64,000 nt of DNA from Carya illinoinensis (GCF_018687715.1 NC_056764.1:8136501-8200500), one strand, 5' to 3'. Numbered from the stretch's first letter, positions 11,801 through 24,644 are shown. The notes: generated from the sequence alone by a model not told the origin. Numbers and translations are program-made.

Positions 11801-12837
11801 AATTCAAATTTTATTTTGAGAGGATAATTTACTTGATTATTAATAATTTTAAAGAATAATACTATGCTTTGTCTTAATGTCACATTTTAAATGATATTTT
11901 ATATTAGCCATGGTATCTATTTTAATGAAACCACGTCAAAAGTATGACTTGGGATGATAACAATTAAGAATTGATGTTAAATGACTTGTCTTGTCTTGAT
12001 AGCCGTGCTTTTATTTAAAATGAAATTATTTAGTCTAATAATAAAATATTTAGAAAAAAATTAATTAAAACGTTACAAATTATATTATTTTATATCCACG
12101 GATTCATAGCACATTTTCTCCCTATCTGGGCTCAATAGAAGAGTTATGTGAAGTTCCATAAAATAAAATAAAAAATACAATTATTTATTTATTTATCACA
12201 ATTGATGTCCATTCATTTACTTAACAAAACACATTTAATAATTTTTTTTTATTAAATGTAAACCAAACTCTTCCTTAAATATTAGGTAAATAGAAAGTGT
12301 TTGGTTAGTCTTCCTTTCTTACAAAAAAAAAAAAAAAAATATTAAATGGGTTATAGACAATTCAAAGCAAATTGTTTAAACCAAATAAATGAAAAGGTCA
12401 TCAAATGGACAGATTCCTTCGCTATCGATCGACAGACAAAGATGAACGATCGAGGGGATATCCTATAATAAAGTTATATGAATAGATTTTCGAATGATTC
12501 TATTCCGCCAAAGACAAACTTCTGTCACGTTTAGAATAGAACTTGATGGACATAAGTGTTTGTTTACCCTTTCTTAAGTTGTATTCTTTCTCGTTTTGTT
12601 TCCTGCCAGCCAAACAAAAACAATAACAATTACGCATATATAGGAGCTCAAATTGATTTAGACAACTGAAATACGAATGGTCACTTATGAAATGAATGAA
12701 TGCCATTGCACAATTGATCTAAAAGCATCATTTTCTTAAAAACTTTTTCACTTGTGATAATGGTGAACATCATTTGCTCCCGATGGCTGAATGAGATGTC
12801 AGGCTAGGTCTTACAATTTAGCTAAGAATTTTGGGTT

Positions 12838-13130
12838 GGGTACATTTGGATAATGAGATACTATGAGAACTTTTGAGCAATTTTATTATCAAATATCACT
12901 TAAATTCAAAATATTTATTTATATTAAATCATCAATTTTTTTTATCTAATCATTATAACTTTTATAAATTTCAAAACAAAACATAAAAATCAATATAACT
13001 TTTTTAAACTTCAAAAATATATATATTCAAATAATTTTTTAATTTATAATATTTTTATTTAACTTTTTCCCTCTCATTTCTTAAAATTTAGTAAAATATC
13101 TTAATTTACATTATTTCACTATTGTTAACG
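12838..13130. repeat. MITE remnant of the TTTGGATA family
   Basis: Starts near ACATTTGGATAATGAGATA and continues with the same AT-rich order of blocks (ttttatctaatcattataac, aaacaaaacataaaaatcaat) seen at 44259-44612. The right end is degraded. No coding capacity. Confidence 0.45.
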
Positions 13131-13137
13131 TCGCGTT

Positions 13138-13740
13138 TCATATACCTGGATAAGGTTTCTGCAACCTAAGTCTGAGTCTTCCTTCCTACAGACACAGAGG
13201 TGAATGTGGCTCGAGGGTGGTTCGGAAAGCCTCCAATTCCAAAGTTAGTAGAATGTCTAAGTAAAATATGGGAGAACAATTAAGTCCAAAGAGACTTATT
13301 CGTACTTGGGTCATGGTTTTTATACGAAATTTCAGGGAACATTCATGTACCTGGTCTCATATGTTTACGTCATGCCTGCAATCGTTCCAGTCTTAGACTT
13401 TAATGCGGTGTGGCTTTCCGAATGGTGTCTCGATGGTTGACAATCGGTGTGGTCGCTTCCAACCCCCATCGTCAGAGAATGGAGGGTTGCCTATGTCTTC
13501 CATTTACTTGCCACGTGGACCGTTTAACGATAATCATGGCATACTAGTGTCAAGGTTAGCATGTATCCACTGTCTCCTACAATCCAATGCGTTCTCTTTA
13601 TGCTAACAAAAGTCATGAGTCGGGCCCTTTTACCGATTGTTATGCCATATGAGAGGTAGGTCTAATCAAAAAGGGCCATAGCTCAAACCCAGGCCCAATG
13701 GGTTGGGCATGGAATATCCCTTCCAACTATTTTTATTAAA
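13138..13740. repeat. Possible LTR-retrotransposon fragment
   Basis: A GC-balanced island between AT-rich sequences. Phrases such as 'ggtggttcggaaagcctcc ... aaagttagtagaatg' and 'gggccatagctcaaaccca' resemble the text of plant LTRs. No LTR pair, PBS or TSD was found, so this is a weak call. Confidence 0.3.
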
Positions 13741-15776
13741 CACGAGATACTATAAGTATCTAAGAGGAAAAAAGCTATATGCAGTCAGATTATGCAAGCG
13801 CGGGGCAAACGGCACTAACGTGGAAAACTAAAAACGACACCCTTTCAATTAGTTTACATGCTTCCCCGTTTTCCTAAATCAGATGACTCTCCCTCCTTCT
13901 TAGTTCTCTCTGTATTCCAAATCTTACTATAGTGCCAACCCCATTTCCCTTGATTTGGGTTGCTGTCTTTCAAATTGATAAGCATTGTTTTATGCTCTTT
14001 TTCATTTTGGTTACGAAGAGCTGCTCCTGTCGTTTGGGGTTGGCGCTATGGTTGAACGAGTCATTTTCGTTGGCTTTTAAATAGGTTCATGCAGCTTCAG
14101 TGTATTAAAAGGATTGAAAAATTGCAGAAAAATCAACAAGAATCACTACTCCACTGCTTAGTGCAAATGGCCATGGGCATCATCTTCTCCCACTGCATTC
14201 AAGAAATAGTAAAGTATAAAATCACCCAATCAAGAAATCTAAAAACAGAAGCAATTAAAAAAAAGTGCTTTACGATAAATGTCTTAGAAATCACTAAGTA
14301 GAAATGACCCAAACGAAGATGACCCAATAGACCACGAAGAAGACCACTTGATGACCCAATATAAATGACCAAGATGACAACCCTTCCATGAAGAAGAAGA
14401 CGACTTGAAGATCCAGATTAGTGGCTCCTTTCGGGCTCAACCACTTGAAAAGAGAGCGCAAATCCACTTGAAGACCACAAAGCCGAAGACAAGCTCGAGA
14501 AGAAGAACATGAAGCCGAAAAGAAGAAAAGACCACTGAAGAAAGAGCACCAACGCCATTGTTGTTGCTTTTTATTATTATTATTATTATTTTTTATTTTA
14601 TTTAGTTTTATATTTTTAATATAACGGCCACATCCGCCGACTCCTCTACGATTACTATTTGGTGACTGTACCCAGAAGAACTCTACTCTTTTTTAAAAAA
14701 TGAGGTTCATCATTAAAAAAATATTTAATTATGCAAATCTTAGATTTATTCACTTTTCAAAATGAGTGCATATAGTATAATTGCAAATATCATTTCTTGA
14801 TAAAAAATACTTATATTGATATAAGGCTTACAATTACAATCTATAAATGATTAGTTGATACAGTAGTTACAATAACAATCTAGCTATTGGCGCCATCGTT
14901 TGTGCTTGAGAAAATATATTTATATATTTATTTTTTCACGCACTCATGATATGAAAGCATTTCACATCAATTAGTATCAAATATAATAAGATGCTGCTAC
15001 TCATTCGCCCGGCATTTACAGCAGGGCGTGACTCCAATGCAATTGTATTTTTTTAAATATTTTTTAACATTTAAAAAAAATATATATTAATTGTTACTTT
15101 TTTTAACTATTAAGAAAAAAAATTAAAATGCAAACTCAGGGAACAAAATGAGGGGCAAAGCTACAGTAGCCATGGAAGACTCCTAGTTTAACTCAATAAG
15201 GGCTCTCTTAGATGACTATGCAAGATTTACACTTTAAAATTATATTTAACATTACTTTTCATTATTTACCTCCGTGCCATTAAAAGTGAATTGGATAAAA
15301 AGATAGGTAACAGAATTTTAGATGTTTGACTCGTTAATGGAGAGAAGGAACAAAAAGGCGTTTTAAGGGGAATAATGGATATTGGGGGTTGGAAGTATTT
15401 GGTAATAATCCCAATTCCCAGGTGCTAAAGGAGGATAAAATAATAGTGATCTAGGGTCAAGCAAGCACCATGGTGAGGACCATTAATGTAGAGAAGATGA
15501 GACCATAGGGGAAACTTCATGGAAAGTTCGCCAGCTAGTGCTGCCCGCAAGAGGCAGTGGAGAAAGCATTTAGGGGATTTTCCACTGGTGTTATGAGCAT
15601 GATATTGATATTTATATCCAGTGCCCACCACCGAGTGATTCTGTGCTTATATTGTTATTGCATGACAATTCTGCCTCTTGGAATCTATAAAAAGCAAATA
15701 TGCCTTTAATAACGTGAGGATTGAGGACTGCTGCTGTACTAAATTTCAAGATATAAAAATTAAAAAACGTGTTTTT

Positions 15777-16088
15777 TGATAAAATAGAGGATGCAGTGGC
15801 TGAAATTTCTCCTCAAATCATGGATGCAAACTTAGGTAACTTCTACCAATACACAACTGAGGATTAAGACTATAGCTCAACCAAATCCTTGTCATAAACT
15901 CTAGCGTGATAGCAGCATTATGAAATCAATTTTGTAATCAATACTAGCGTGACAGCAGCCATGTTTATAATATTTCACCTTGTAATCATTCATTTGTAAA
16001 GAGATAGAAAGTTATATAAATACATACGATCACATCCTCTTTTAAGGTGTGGTGAGATTTCTCCATTACTCTATTTTCTTCAAATTTC
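15777..16088 (+). repeat. 5' LTR of element A
   Basis: Matches 33443-33720 over its length (GAGGATGCAGTGGCTGA at the start, GTGGTGAGATTTCTCCATTA near the end). It contains TATATAAATACATAC-like TATA text near 16014-16026. The exact 3' border is uncertain by a few T residues. Confidence 0.8.
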
Positions 16089-16092
16089 TTTT

Positions 16093-16104
16093 TGGCATCA
16101 GAGC
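16093..16104 (+). other. Primer binding site of element A
   Basis: TGGCATCAGAGC directly follows the 5' LTR. It is one change from TGGTATCAGAGC, the usual plant copia PBS complementary to initiator Met-tRNA. Confidence 0.8.
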
Positions 16105-16110
16105 AATACA

Positions 16111-18806
16111 ATGTCTTCCGCTTCGCTAAACGTTAGCAACTTCGTTACTCTTAGGCTCAAACCTGAAAATCACCCACTCTGGCGTGAGCAGGTCCTTGCA
16201 CTTGCTGAAAGCCAAGAGCTTACAGACTTTCTCACAGGTGAAAGTCAATGTCCAGCTGCTGTACTTCCAGCAATCAATGGTTCTCATCCTGTCACTAATC
16301 CTGAATACAAAAAATGGAAAACAGCAGATCGTTTGCTTCGAGGTTGGATCATTGGAACTTTAGCAGAAGAGGCACTCAGTCATGTCATTGGTCTTGATAC
16401 CTCAGCACAAGTTTGGGCAGCTCTCAAGGAAGCCTATGCCCAGTCCTCTCAAGAGAGACAATTTCAGCTCAATCAACAACTCACTCATATGAAGAAAACT
16501 CCTTAAGTTTCCCTCAATGACTATCTTCATAAATTCAAGGAGGTATGTGATAACCTTGCTGCTATTGGACACATTATTAGTGACAAAAATAAGGTTTTTT
16601 CATTGCTTACAGGTCTTGGTGCACAGTATGAACCCTTCACTACCTCCATGCTCAAACCACCAATGCCCTCTTACAATGAAGTAGTTCCTCTACTTTAAAG
16701 TTATGAGACTTGTCTCAACCTTCACACACCAGATTTCTCTCTATATACTGTTTCTATGTAGAGAAAAATGATGGAAATCCAGCTCATAAAAATTCCAAAC
16801 CATCAAATCATTTTTCATCCAAAGGTAGAGGATTTGCCCTGCTAATAATCAAAACAAAATTTCAACAAAGAATCCTCCTCTGCACCATTTTCTCGTGAGA
16901 GCAACCATGATATCACATGTCAAATATGTGGCAAGAAGGGCCATCCTGCCATTCGATGTTGACATAAGTTTAATCACTCAATGCAACCAAATAATCTCCC
17001 TCAAGCTTTCACAGCTCTGCAAATTGATCCTGAGGCATATCATGAGGAATGGACGTCAAATACTAGTGCTTCTGCACATAGGGGTGTCAAATCGTGTTAA
17101 CGGGTCGTGTTCGTGTCGTGTTAAAGCATGTATATTATAATATATAGGTAAACTCTAACCCGACCTTGTTAAGCTTATCGTGTCAAAATCTCAAACCCTA
17201 ACCCAACCCGTTAACATAACTTGTCGTGTCGTGTCAACCCGTTTTGACCCATTAGTTAATATTACTAAATAGGGTGACACGAAATAATATGACCTGTTTC
17301 AAACTGTTTATGTAAATATGTTGAATATGCTTGAAATTAACCTGTTTGACTTGATTAAATTTAACATAATTTTCTATAAATGTTAAAATTAAAATATCTA
17401 TAAAAACTATAAAATTAACTACAAGTCCAAAATTATAATCTAAACAATAAAAATATCGAAATTAAAATTGTAACAATTTTACTTTTGGATAGAATGGTAT
17501 AATTGTAATTTTAACTTTCTTAACGTGTCAAAACGGGTTGACCTGTTAGCAACCCGTTAAGCAATCGTGTCTTAACGGGTCAACCCGTTTTGACCCGAAC
17601 TTGTTAAGACCAAACCCTAACCCGCTATTATCGTGTCGTGTTCGTATTGGGTTAATGGGTCGTGTAACATATTACCACCCCTATCTGCACATATGACCTC
17701 TCATAAAGGTAACCTAGATAATCTTCGCCCTTATAATGGCTTTGATCGTGTTATGTTAGGCAATGGAGATTTTTTGAAAGTTACTCATATTGGTGATGCA
17801 AGTATTGGTACTGGTTCTTCGTCTATTATCTTATGAGATGTCCTTCTAGTTCCTGAGTTAGAAAGAAGCTTACTATTTGTAGGCCAACTAGCTTCTGATT
17901 ATTCAGTGACTTGTGAATTTTCTAATCATGATTTTGTGATTAAGGACAAGTTGACACAACAGGTGTTGATGAGGGGAACAAAAAGGGGTAACTTATATGC
18001 CATTCGTGCACCTCCAGTGGTCCTTTTCTCAACAAGGTTTTGGTCAATCTCAGAAAATATCTGGCACCAACGCCTTGGACATTCACAAGCTGCTGCAGTA
18101 GCTCATCTTCGCAAGCAATCATTAATAAAGACTACTAGCAATAGGACAACACCGTATGTGAAAGCTGTCAATTAGGAAAGCTTTCTAAGTTGCCATTTCT
18201 TTTGTCCGAATCTAAAATTTATACACCTTTTGAATTTGAAAAAATTCATATTGATTTATGGGGACAAGCACCAATTATTTCTAAGCATCAGTTTTGATTT
18301 TATGCAGCTCTAGTGGATGATTTTACTAAGTTTGTGTGGTTAATTCCATTGAAACAAAAGTCTGATTTCTTTGATCACTTTATTCTTTTTGAGATATTTG
18401 TCAAGAGACAATTTAATGGAGTGATTAAGAAACTTCAAACTAATGGGGTTGGAGAATTTGAAAACCAGCATTTCAAAAATCATCTACTAAATTCTAGAAT
18501 TGTTCACCAACTTTCATGTCCTTACACACCTGAGCAAAATGGAATGGTTGAAATGAGACATCGTGTGATCCGAGAATTAGGCATTACCATGTTAATTCAT
18601 GCAAATGTTCCCAAACTATTTTGGGTTGAAGCATTTACTATATCAGTTTTTCTTCTTAATCGTACTCCCACAACAACACTTCAATAGGACTTTCCTTTTT
18701 ATCACTTATATGGAATGCATCGCGATTACTCTTCCTGAAGAATATTTGGTTCACGTTGCTTTCCTTACATCTGAGATTCTAAGAAAAACAAATTTGATAA
18801 CAAGTC
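16111..18806 (+). pseudogene. Element A gag, protease and integrase remnant
   Basis: Gag opens at the ATG at 16111 and is readable to a stop at 16507, then continues in shifted frames. A zinc knuckle of the CX2CX4HX4C type is visible at about 16936-16977. The protease core has NTS in place of the catalytic DTG and is split by the hAT element at 17079-17683. Integrase follows: the HQRLGH region near 18060, an in-frame stop at 18295, and an ENG... region ending near 18690. The catalytic Asp of the TDG-like motif has become Asn (QTNGVGEF). The reading frame stops at the insertion of element B at 18807. Clearly dead. Confidence 0.85.
17079..17683. mobile_element. Non-autonomous hAT element (MITE)
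   Basis: 605 bp with ends TAGGGGTG...CACCCCTA and an exact 8-bp target duplication TCTGCACA (17071-17078 and 17684-17691), both hallmarks of hAT transposons. The subterminal regions are packed with copies of GGGTCGTGT, CGTGTCGTGTT and AACCCGTT, as transposase-binding repeats of hAT elements usually are. No transposase frame. It sits in the protease region of element A, so it arrived after A. Confidence 0.93.
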
Positions 18807-18830
18807 TGTAGTGTTTTGTGTCAATAATTT

Positions 18831-20230
18831 TGTTGCCCAGATGACTAACACAAGAGGGGGAGTGAATTGAGTTGTATTAAAAAATAACAATTATAAATCA
18901 AATATATAATATAAAATATAAACAAAATATGAAATAACAATAAATATAAAGAGTAAGGGTAAGAGAGAAGCAAACTCAGTATGTTAACGAGGTTCGGCTC
19001 CACTGCCTACGTCCTCACCTCAAACTATCCTTTGAGAATTCCCAAATTTACTATTCAACCTCCTTTAGGTGGAGATAGAAACCTATTACACCTTTGAACA
19101 ACACCGCTACAAAGGATCCGTGTAGAACACCCTCTACACTTGCAATCACCTTACACGTGGTGATTCAACTATTCCCTGTGTAAAATACTTTCTACATACA
19201 CAAGGGTTATACACACCCTTTTTCTGATACAAGGGCTGATAGTGGGTAAGTTATCAGAAAACACTCCTCAATGAGTGAAATAAGAACAATACAGCTCAAA
19301 CTATATCTCTCAAAATGAACAAGGATTAAGGTGCAATGTTTAGAAAAGAGAGAATGAAAGTTTTGAATGAATGTTGTATGCTCTTGGTGTTGTAAATGTG
19401 AAACTCTCAAATGATCTATTTATATGCATATGAGACTTCATATTCAAATTTAAAAAGATTCACATGTCAAAAACAACATCATTCACTTTTTCAAAAAATT
19501 CAAATAAAAGGTTCTTCTTTTTCAATTGTCAAAGACAACATCATTCACTTTTTCAAAAAAATCAAACCTAATATTTTACTTTTGGCATATGACAAAAGGA
19601 GCACACTTTCCTTTTCAAAAAATTCAAACCTAATCTTTTACTTTTTACATATGACAAAAGGAGCACACTTTTCTTTTCAAAAAATTCAAACCTAATCTTT
19701 TACTTTTTGTATATGACAAAAGGAGCATACTTTACTTTTCAAAATTTTCAAACAAAATCATCTACCTTTTGTATAAGTCAAAAAAAGTATCAATTACTTT
19801 TGAAAAAATTCAAATAAAACATGCACATGTGAAAGATGACAATCAATCATCTTTAATATTTTCAAAGTTCAACCCTTTAATCAAGGCATGCACATGTAAA
19901 AGATGATAATCAATCATCTTTTAAAATTTTTAAATTTTAATTTTCAAAAATATTCATGCACATGTGAAAAATGTATTTTAATGCTTTATGATAAAATATT
20001 AATTTTGAGCATTAATCCTAATTTCGAATTTTAAGAGATTTACAACATTACTCTATGACTTTAATGTGAACTTATTTCCTTCTGGCTCATGCTTGGTTCT
20101 TTGATGTGCTTGACTTCATTGTGTGGACAACTTGAGCTTGAAACTCCTTTATTCTTTGAATTCATTTGTTATTATCAAAATCCATGTGTACATTTATAAT
20201 CACATGAAACTTGAAACCTTGGGTTCAATA
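18831..20230 (-). repeat. SIRE-like LTR, left arm (minus orientation)
   Basis: 1400 bp; read on the minus strand it begins TATTGAACCC (TGTTGAACTC in the other arm) and ends GGGCAACA. It matches 26747-28143. A TATA box (TATAAATAG on the minus strand, 19416-19424) marks U3. The adjoining purine tract on the minus strand is the AAAAAATGGGGAG text at about 20231-20246. It contains 62-bp tandem repeats. Confidence 0.88.
19529..19752. repeat. 62-bp tandem repeat array in the left LTR
   Basis: The phrase GACAAAAGGAGCA recurs at 19591, 19653 and 19715, an exact 62-bp period, with degenerate units on both sides. The same period is present in the other arm at 27179-27420, so the array predates the duplication of the arms. 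Confidence 0.85.
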
Positions 20231-20707
20231 ATCTCCCCATTTTTTATGATGACAAATACTTGATAGAACTTGAAACCTGTATTAATACTTAAGCTCCCCC
20301 TGAAAATATGCATTAGTTTTTCAAGCAAAAGTACAAATATAATTCCAAGTATATATAACAAGTTTAGCAATTTAAACAATGTTAATGTTCTAATCTAAAA
20401 CTTCTCCCCCTTTTGGCATCATTAAAAAGGATCGGTAGCAAGTAAATAGACTGAAGAAAACGATGCATTTAATAGTCACTGTAGATAGTTGAAAAAGGAG
20501 TCGTACGTGACCCGACAAATGCTGTAAAATCTCAAGGCCTAACTCTATGAATTTAGTGCGACTGGAGATTTAAACAATCGCGTGATGTTGTTGACAAACG
20601 TGATTGAAGGCTATGAGTTTCTATAAAAAAATGAGCATTTTCATCTATCGGATGCCAAAAAAATACATCGCTTCTTGATCTGAGTTCTGTTTTTCCACAA
20701 CGATAGA

Positions 20708-20974
20708 ATGGCTGAGCAATTCTCTTCTACTGATGTTCCAGACTTGAATTAGGAACCCTTGACGCATCAATCATCAATCTTCTCTCCTGAAGCCGTCAAT
20801 ACCATGATAGGAGCAGAGAACCGTTTTTCTAGTAAGGCTGATTCTGAGATTATTGCAGAATCAAGAATGCTCAGTAGTCAATATGCTGCCTCTGTTACGA
20901 TCATGTCTCGGAGGTTAATGGCGAGGGTGAGTGAGATTGATCATCTTAACATGCAAATATCTGAGTTACGATAG
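20708..20974 (+). pseudogene. Antisense ORF of the left arm, interrupted
   Basis: Runs opposite to the gag/LTR direction of its arm. An ATG at 20708 is followed by a stop after 14 codons; the same frame then stays open to a stop at 20972-20974. The downstream part (AVNTMIGAEN... SEIIAES... MARVSEIDHLNMQISELR) has the same layout as the intact 97-aa antisense ORF at 25464-25757 in the other arm, with an ending that looks coiled-coil. A TATA-like TATAAAAAA lies at 20622-20630. Function unknown. Confidence 0.55.
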
Positions 20975-21059
20975 AAGCTTGCTAATAAAATAATGCACTT
21001 ATCTATTTTGAAAGTAACTGTAAATCCTTTATTACATAATTAACTTATACTCAAAAAAT

Positions 21060-22968
21060 TATGTTTTAGACTTTCAACAAGTAGAACATCTTCAATTATC
21101 AGAGAAGATTCATTACCAATTTTACCTATTCTCACGATCTTTCCTTTCGAGTTGTCTCCAAATGTCACGTGTCCTTATTCTTTAGATCTAAGATCAAAGA
21201 ACTTAGTCTTGTCTCCCGTCATGTGTCTTGAACATCCACTATCTAAAAATCACTTGTTTTTACTTGTGGATGACTTCATGCATACCTATAAAAACAATTA
21301 AAATGATTTTTCTTGGTACCCAAATTCTTTGGGTCCTTTATTTATTAGTATTAGAAAAAATAAAATTTTTAGGTACCCATATGGCCCTAACAGTCATTGT
21401 ATGATTTCTTCTAATAGGACAAGTATGATAATTATGACTATTTCTATTACAGAAATTACAAATAGCATGTGACATATATGAAGAACTTGAATGATTATAA
21501 TAATATCTTTTTTTGACAAAATTATTTTTATGAAAAAAATTTTGATTATTGATCTTTGATATAGAAGGATTATCAAAAAATTTTTTATAAGGTTTGTATT
21601 TTTGTTTTGGCATATATCCCAAGTTTGCCTTGTCAAAAACACATCTTTGACTACCAAGAAGTTTTTCAAAATTCCTTTTCCATTCGTAAAGTTTTCAACA
21701 ATATTTTCTAAATCGGTTTTCTTCTTATTCAATTCAAGATTTTCATCTTTCAAAATGATATTTTCTTTTCTTAAAATAACAATTTCATTTGTTAAAGAAA
21801 AATTTTTCTTTTTCAAAGCAGTATATTTGATACCCAATTTTTCAAATTCCTCATAAACCTCTTCTAAAATATTTTGCAATTCTTCATATGAAGGATCTTC
21901 AATATTATCAAGATTTGTTACCTCAATGTCATTTTTACCCATAAGACAAAGATTTGCTGATTCTCCATTGCTTGCTTCACTATCTGAGCTACTTGAATTA
22001 TCATCCCATGTAACTTTCATTGCTTTCTTGCCCTTGTTTCGATCTTTCTTTAGCAGAGAACAATCTGGGTTGATATGACCAGGCTTATTACATTTATAAC
22101 AAATTAAAGTGTCATTTTTACCTGAATCTTTCTTGGAAAACTTTTTGAAAGATTTCCTCGGAGGAATTTTATTTTTCTTTAAGAGCCTCTGAATTCTTCT
22201 TATTATCATCGCAACTTCTTCATCTTTGTCTTCATTTTTCTCATCTTCATCACTTTCACTTTCATGAGGAACAGCTTTAAGTGCCAAGCTCTTCTTTGGC
22301 TTTCCTTCTTCTTCTCCTCTTTTCAATGTGTACTCATGGGTGATAAGTGACCCGATAAGTTCATTCACTTCGAACTTCTTGAGGTCTCTAACTTAAAGAA
22401 TAGCTGTCACTTTTGATTCCCAGCGTTTTGGTAGAGAGTTGAGAATTTTTCTTACTATCTCTACCTTGGAATAAACTTTGACAAGAGCTGTCAAGCTGTT
22501 TATGATGTTAGTAAAACGAGTGTGCATACTAGAAATAGATTCATCATCATTCATCTTAAACATTTCATATTCATGAGTAAGAATATAAATTTTTGATTTC
22601 TTGACTTGCGAAATTCCTTCATAAGTAACTTCCAAGTTATCCCAAATTTCTTTTGCCGTAGCACAAGTCATTATTCTATTAAATTCATTTCCATTGAGAG
22701 CATTAAATAATAAATTCATAGCAGTTAAATTCAAAGTATAAAGTCTATCGTCTTCACGATCAAACTCTTCTTTTTCCTTTTCGACATTTACTCCATCAAG
22801 CACTTTTGTTGGAATATAAGGTCCATTTACAATACATTTCCAGATTTCTCGACCTTGAGCCTGAAGGAATATTCTCATTCTAACTTTCCAGAATGAGTAA
22901 TTATCTCCACAAAAGAGTGGAGGCCGACTGCTAGATTGACCTTCAACAAATGAAGCTGAAATGTTAGC
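21060..22968 (-). pseudogene. SIRE-like gag and protease start, left arm
   Basis: Read on the minus strand from the palindrome centre. Gag begins at its second codon (GCTAAC at 22968); seven bases including the ATG are missing compared with the right arm. It is open to a stop at 22393, then open again from about 22368 to 21394 with the zinc knuckle CYKCNKPGHINPDC (CX2CX4HX4C). The protease start with SRHMTGDK-type text lies near 21220-21240, after which the sequence leaves pol and joins the antisense-ORF region. It retains ~80 codons of gag that the right arm has lost. Non-functional. Confidence 0.82.
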
Positions 22969-22976
22969 TTTTAACT

Positions 22977-22996
22977 ATCTTTTCAGCTTCATTTTG
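22977..22996. other. Centre (spacer) of the palindromic structure
   Basis: A 20-nt spacer separates the inverted arms TTTTAACT (22969-22976) and AGTTAAAA (22997-23004). Its 3' part TTTCAGCTTCATTT (22981-22994) is an exact 14-base copy of gag sequence at 23019-23032, which points to a template switch at or near the junction. Confidence 0.8.
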
Positions 22997-23008
22997 AGTT
23001 AAAATCTT

Positions 23009-24640
23009 ATGGCTAACATTTCAGCTTCATTTGGTGAAGGTCAATCTAGCAGTCGGCCTCCACTCTTTTGTGGAGATAATTACTCATTCTGGAAAGTTAG
23101 AATGAGAATATTCCTTCAGACTCAAGGTCGAGAAATCTGGAAATGCATTGTAAATGGACCTTATATTCCAACAAAAGTGCTTGATTGAGTAAATGTCAAA
23201 AAGGAAGAATAAGAGTTTGATCATGAAGATGATAGACTTTATACTTTGAATTTAACTGCTATGAATTTATTATTTAATACTCTCAATAAAAATGAGTTTA
23301 ATAGAATAATGATTTGTGCTACGGCAAAAGAAATTTGGGATAACTTGGAAGTTACTTATGAAGGAACTTCGCAAGTCAAAGAATCAAAAATTTATATTCT
23401 TACTCATAAATATGGAATGTTTAAGATGAATGATGATGAATCTATTTCTAGTATGCACACTCGTTTTATTAACATCATAAATAGCTTGACAGCTCTTGGT
23501 AAAGTTTATTCCAATGTGGAAATAGTAAGAAAAATTCTCAACTCTCTAACAAAACGCTGGAAATCAAAAGTGACAGCGATTCTTGAAGCTAGAGACCTCA
23601 AGAAAAATAAAACTCCTCCGAGGAAATCCTTCAAAAAGTTTTCCAAGAAAGATTCAGGTAGAAATGACACTTTAATTTGTTATAAATGTAATAAACCTGG
23701 TCATATCAAGTCAGATTGTCCTCTGTTAAAGAAAGATCGAAATAAGGGCAAAAAAGTAATGAAAGGTACATGGGATGATGATTCTAGTAGCTCAGATAGT
23801 GAAGCAAGCAATGGAGAATCAGCAAATCTTTGTCTTATAGCTAAAGATGACATTGAGGTAACAAATCTCGATAATATTGAAGATCCTTCATATGAAGAAT
23901 TGCAAAATGTTTTAGAAGAGATTTATGAGGAATTTGAAAAATTTGGTATCAAATATACTGCTTTGAAAAAGAAAAATTTTTCTTTAACAAATCAAATTGA
24001 TATTTTAAGAAAAGAAAGTATCATTTTGAAAGATGAAAATCTTGAATTGAATAAGAAGAAAACCGATTTAAAAAATATTGTTGAAAACTTTACGAATGGA
24101 AAAAGAAATTTTGAAAAACTTCTTGGTAGTTAAAGATGTGTTTTTGATAAGGCAGATTTGTGATATATGCCAAAACAAAAATACAAACCTTATAAAAATT
24201 TGTTTGATAATCATTCTACATCAAAGATCAATAATCAAATTTTTTTTCATAAAAATAATTTTGTCAAAAAAAGATATTATTATAATCATTCAAGTTCTTC
24301 ATATATGTCACATGCTATTTATAATTTCTGTAATAGAAATAGTCATAATTATCATATTTTTCCTATTAGAAGAAATCATACAATGACTGTTAGGGTCATA
24401 TGGGTATCTAAAAATCTTGTTTTTTTTAATACTAATAAATAAAGGACCCAAAGAACTTAGGTACCAATAAAAATCATTTTAATTGTTTTTATAGGTATGT
24501 ATGAAGTCATCCACAAGCAAAAACAAGTAGTTTTTAGATAGTGGATGTTCAAGACACATGACGGGAGACAAGACTAAATTTTTTGATCTTAGATCTAAAG
24601 AAGAAGAACACGTGACATTTGGAGACAAGTCGAAAGGGAA
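23009..24640 (+). pseudogene. SIRE-like gag and protease start, right arm
   Basis: Has the gag ATG (23009) lost in the other arm, then stop codons (e.g. TGA at 23185, where the other arm reads TGG). It is open from about 23220 to 24133 with zinc knuckle CYKCNKPGHIKSDC. Compared with the left arm there is an in-frame loss of about 80 codons after RDLKK, joining two Lys-rich stretches. The protease start (24535-24640) ends abruptly at 24645, where sequence from the end of RT follows, so most of protease, all integrase and most RT are deleted. Confidence 0.82.
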
Positions 24641-24644
24641 GATC

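Larger units (their letters stand above)
7566..15776. other. Long intergenic region
   Basis: From 7566 to about 7760 is the likely 5'UTR/promoter side of the zinc-finger gene, CT-rich on the sense strand. Beyond that no host gene is recognised. The sequence is mostly AT-rich with a poly(A) run (8207-8224), AT dinucleotide runs (8460-8482 and 9356-9379) and MITE-like stretches (8529-8876, 12838-13130). The AT-rich text around 10600-10720 recurs near 62470-62560. A more GC-balanced block with LTR-like text lies at 13138-13740. Open frames here (e.g. 11309-11563, 14089-14301) show no domain. Confidence 0.5.

Noticed and set aside
15425..15631. 68-codon open frame on the minus strand
   Set aside because: No domain; lies just outside element A with no gene context.
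17090..17670. GGGTCGTGT repeats as a CRISPR-like or regulatory array
   Set aside because: They lie at the two ends of a hAT element with an 8-bp duplication and are its subterminal repeats.
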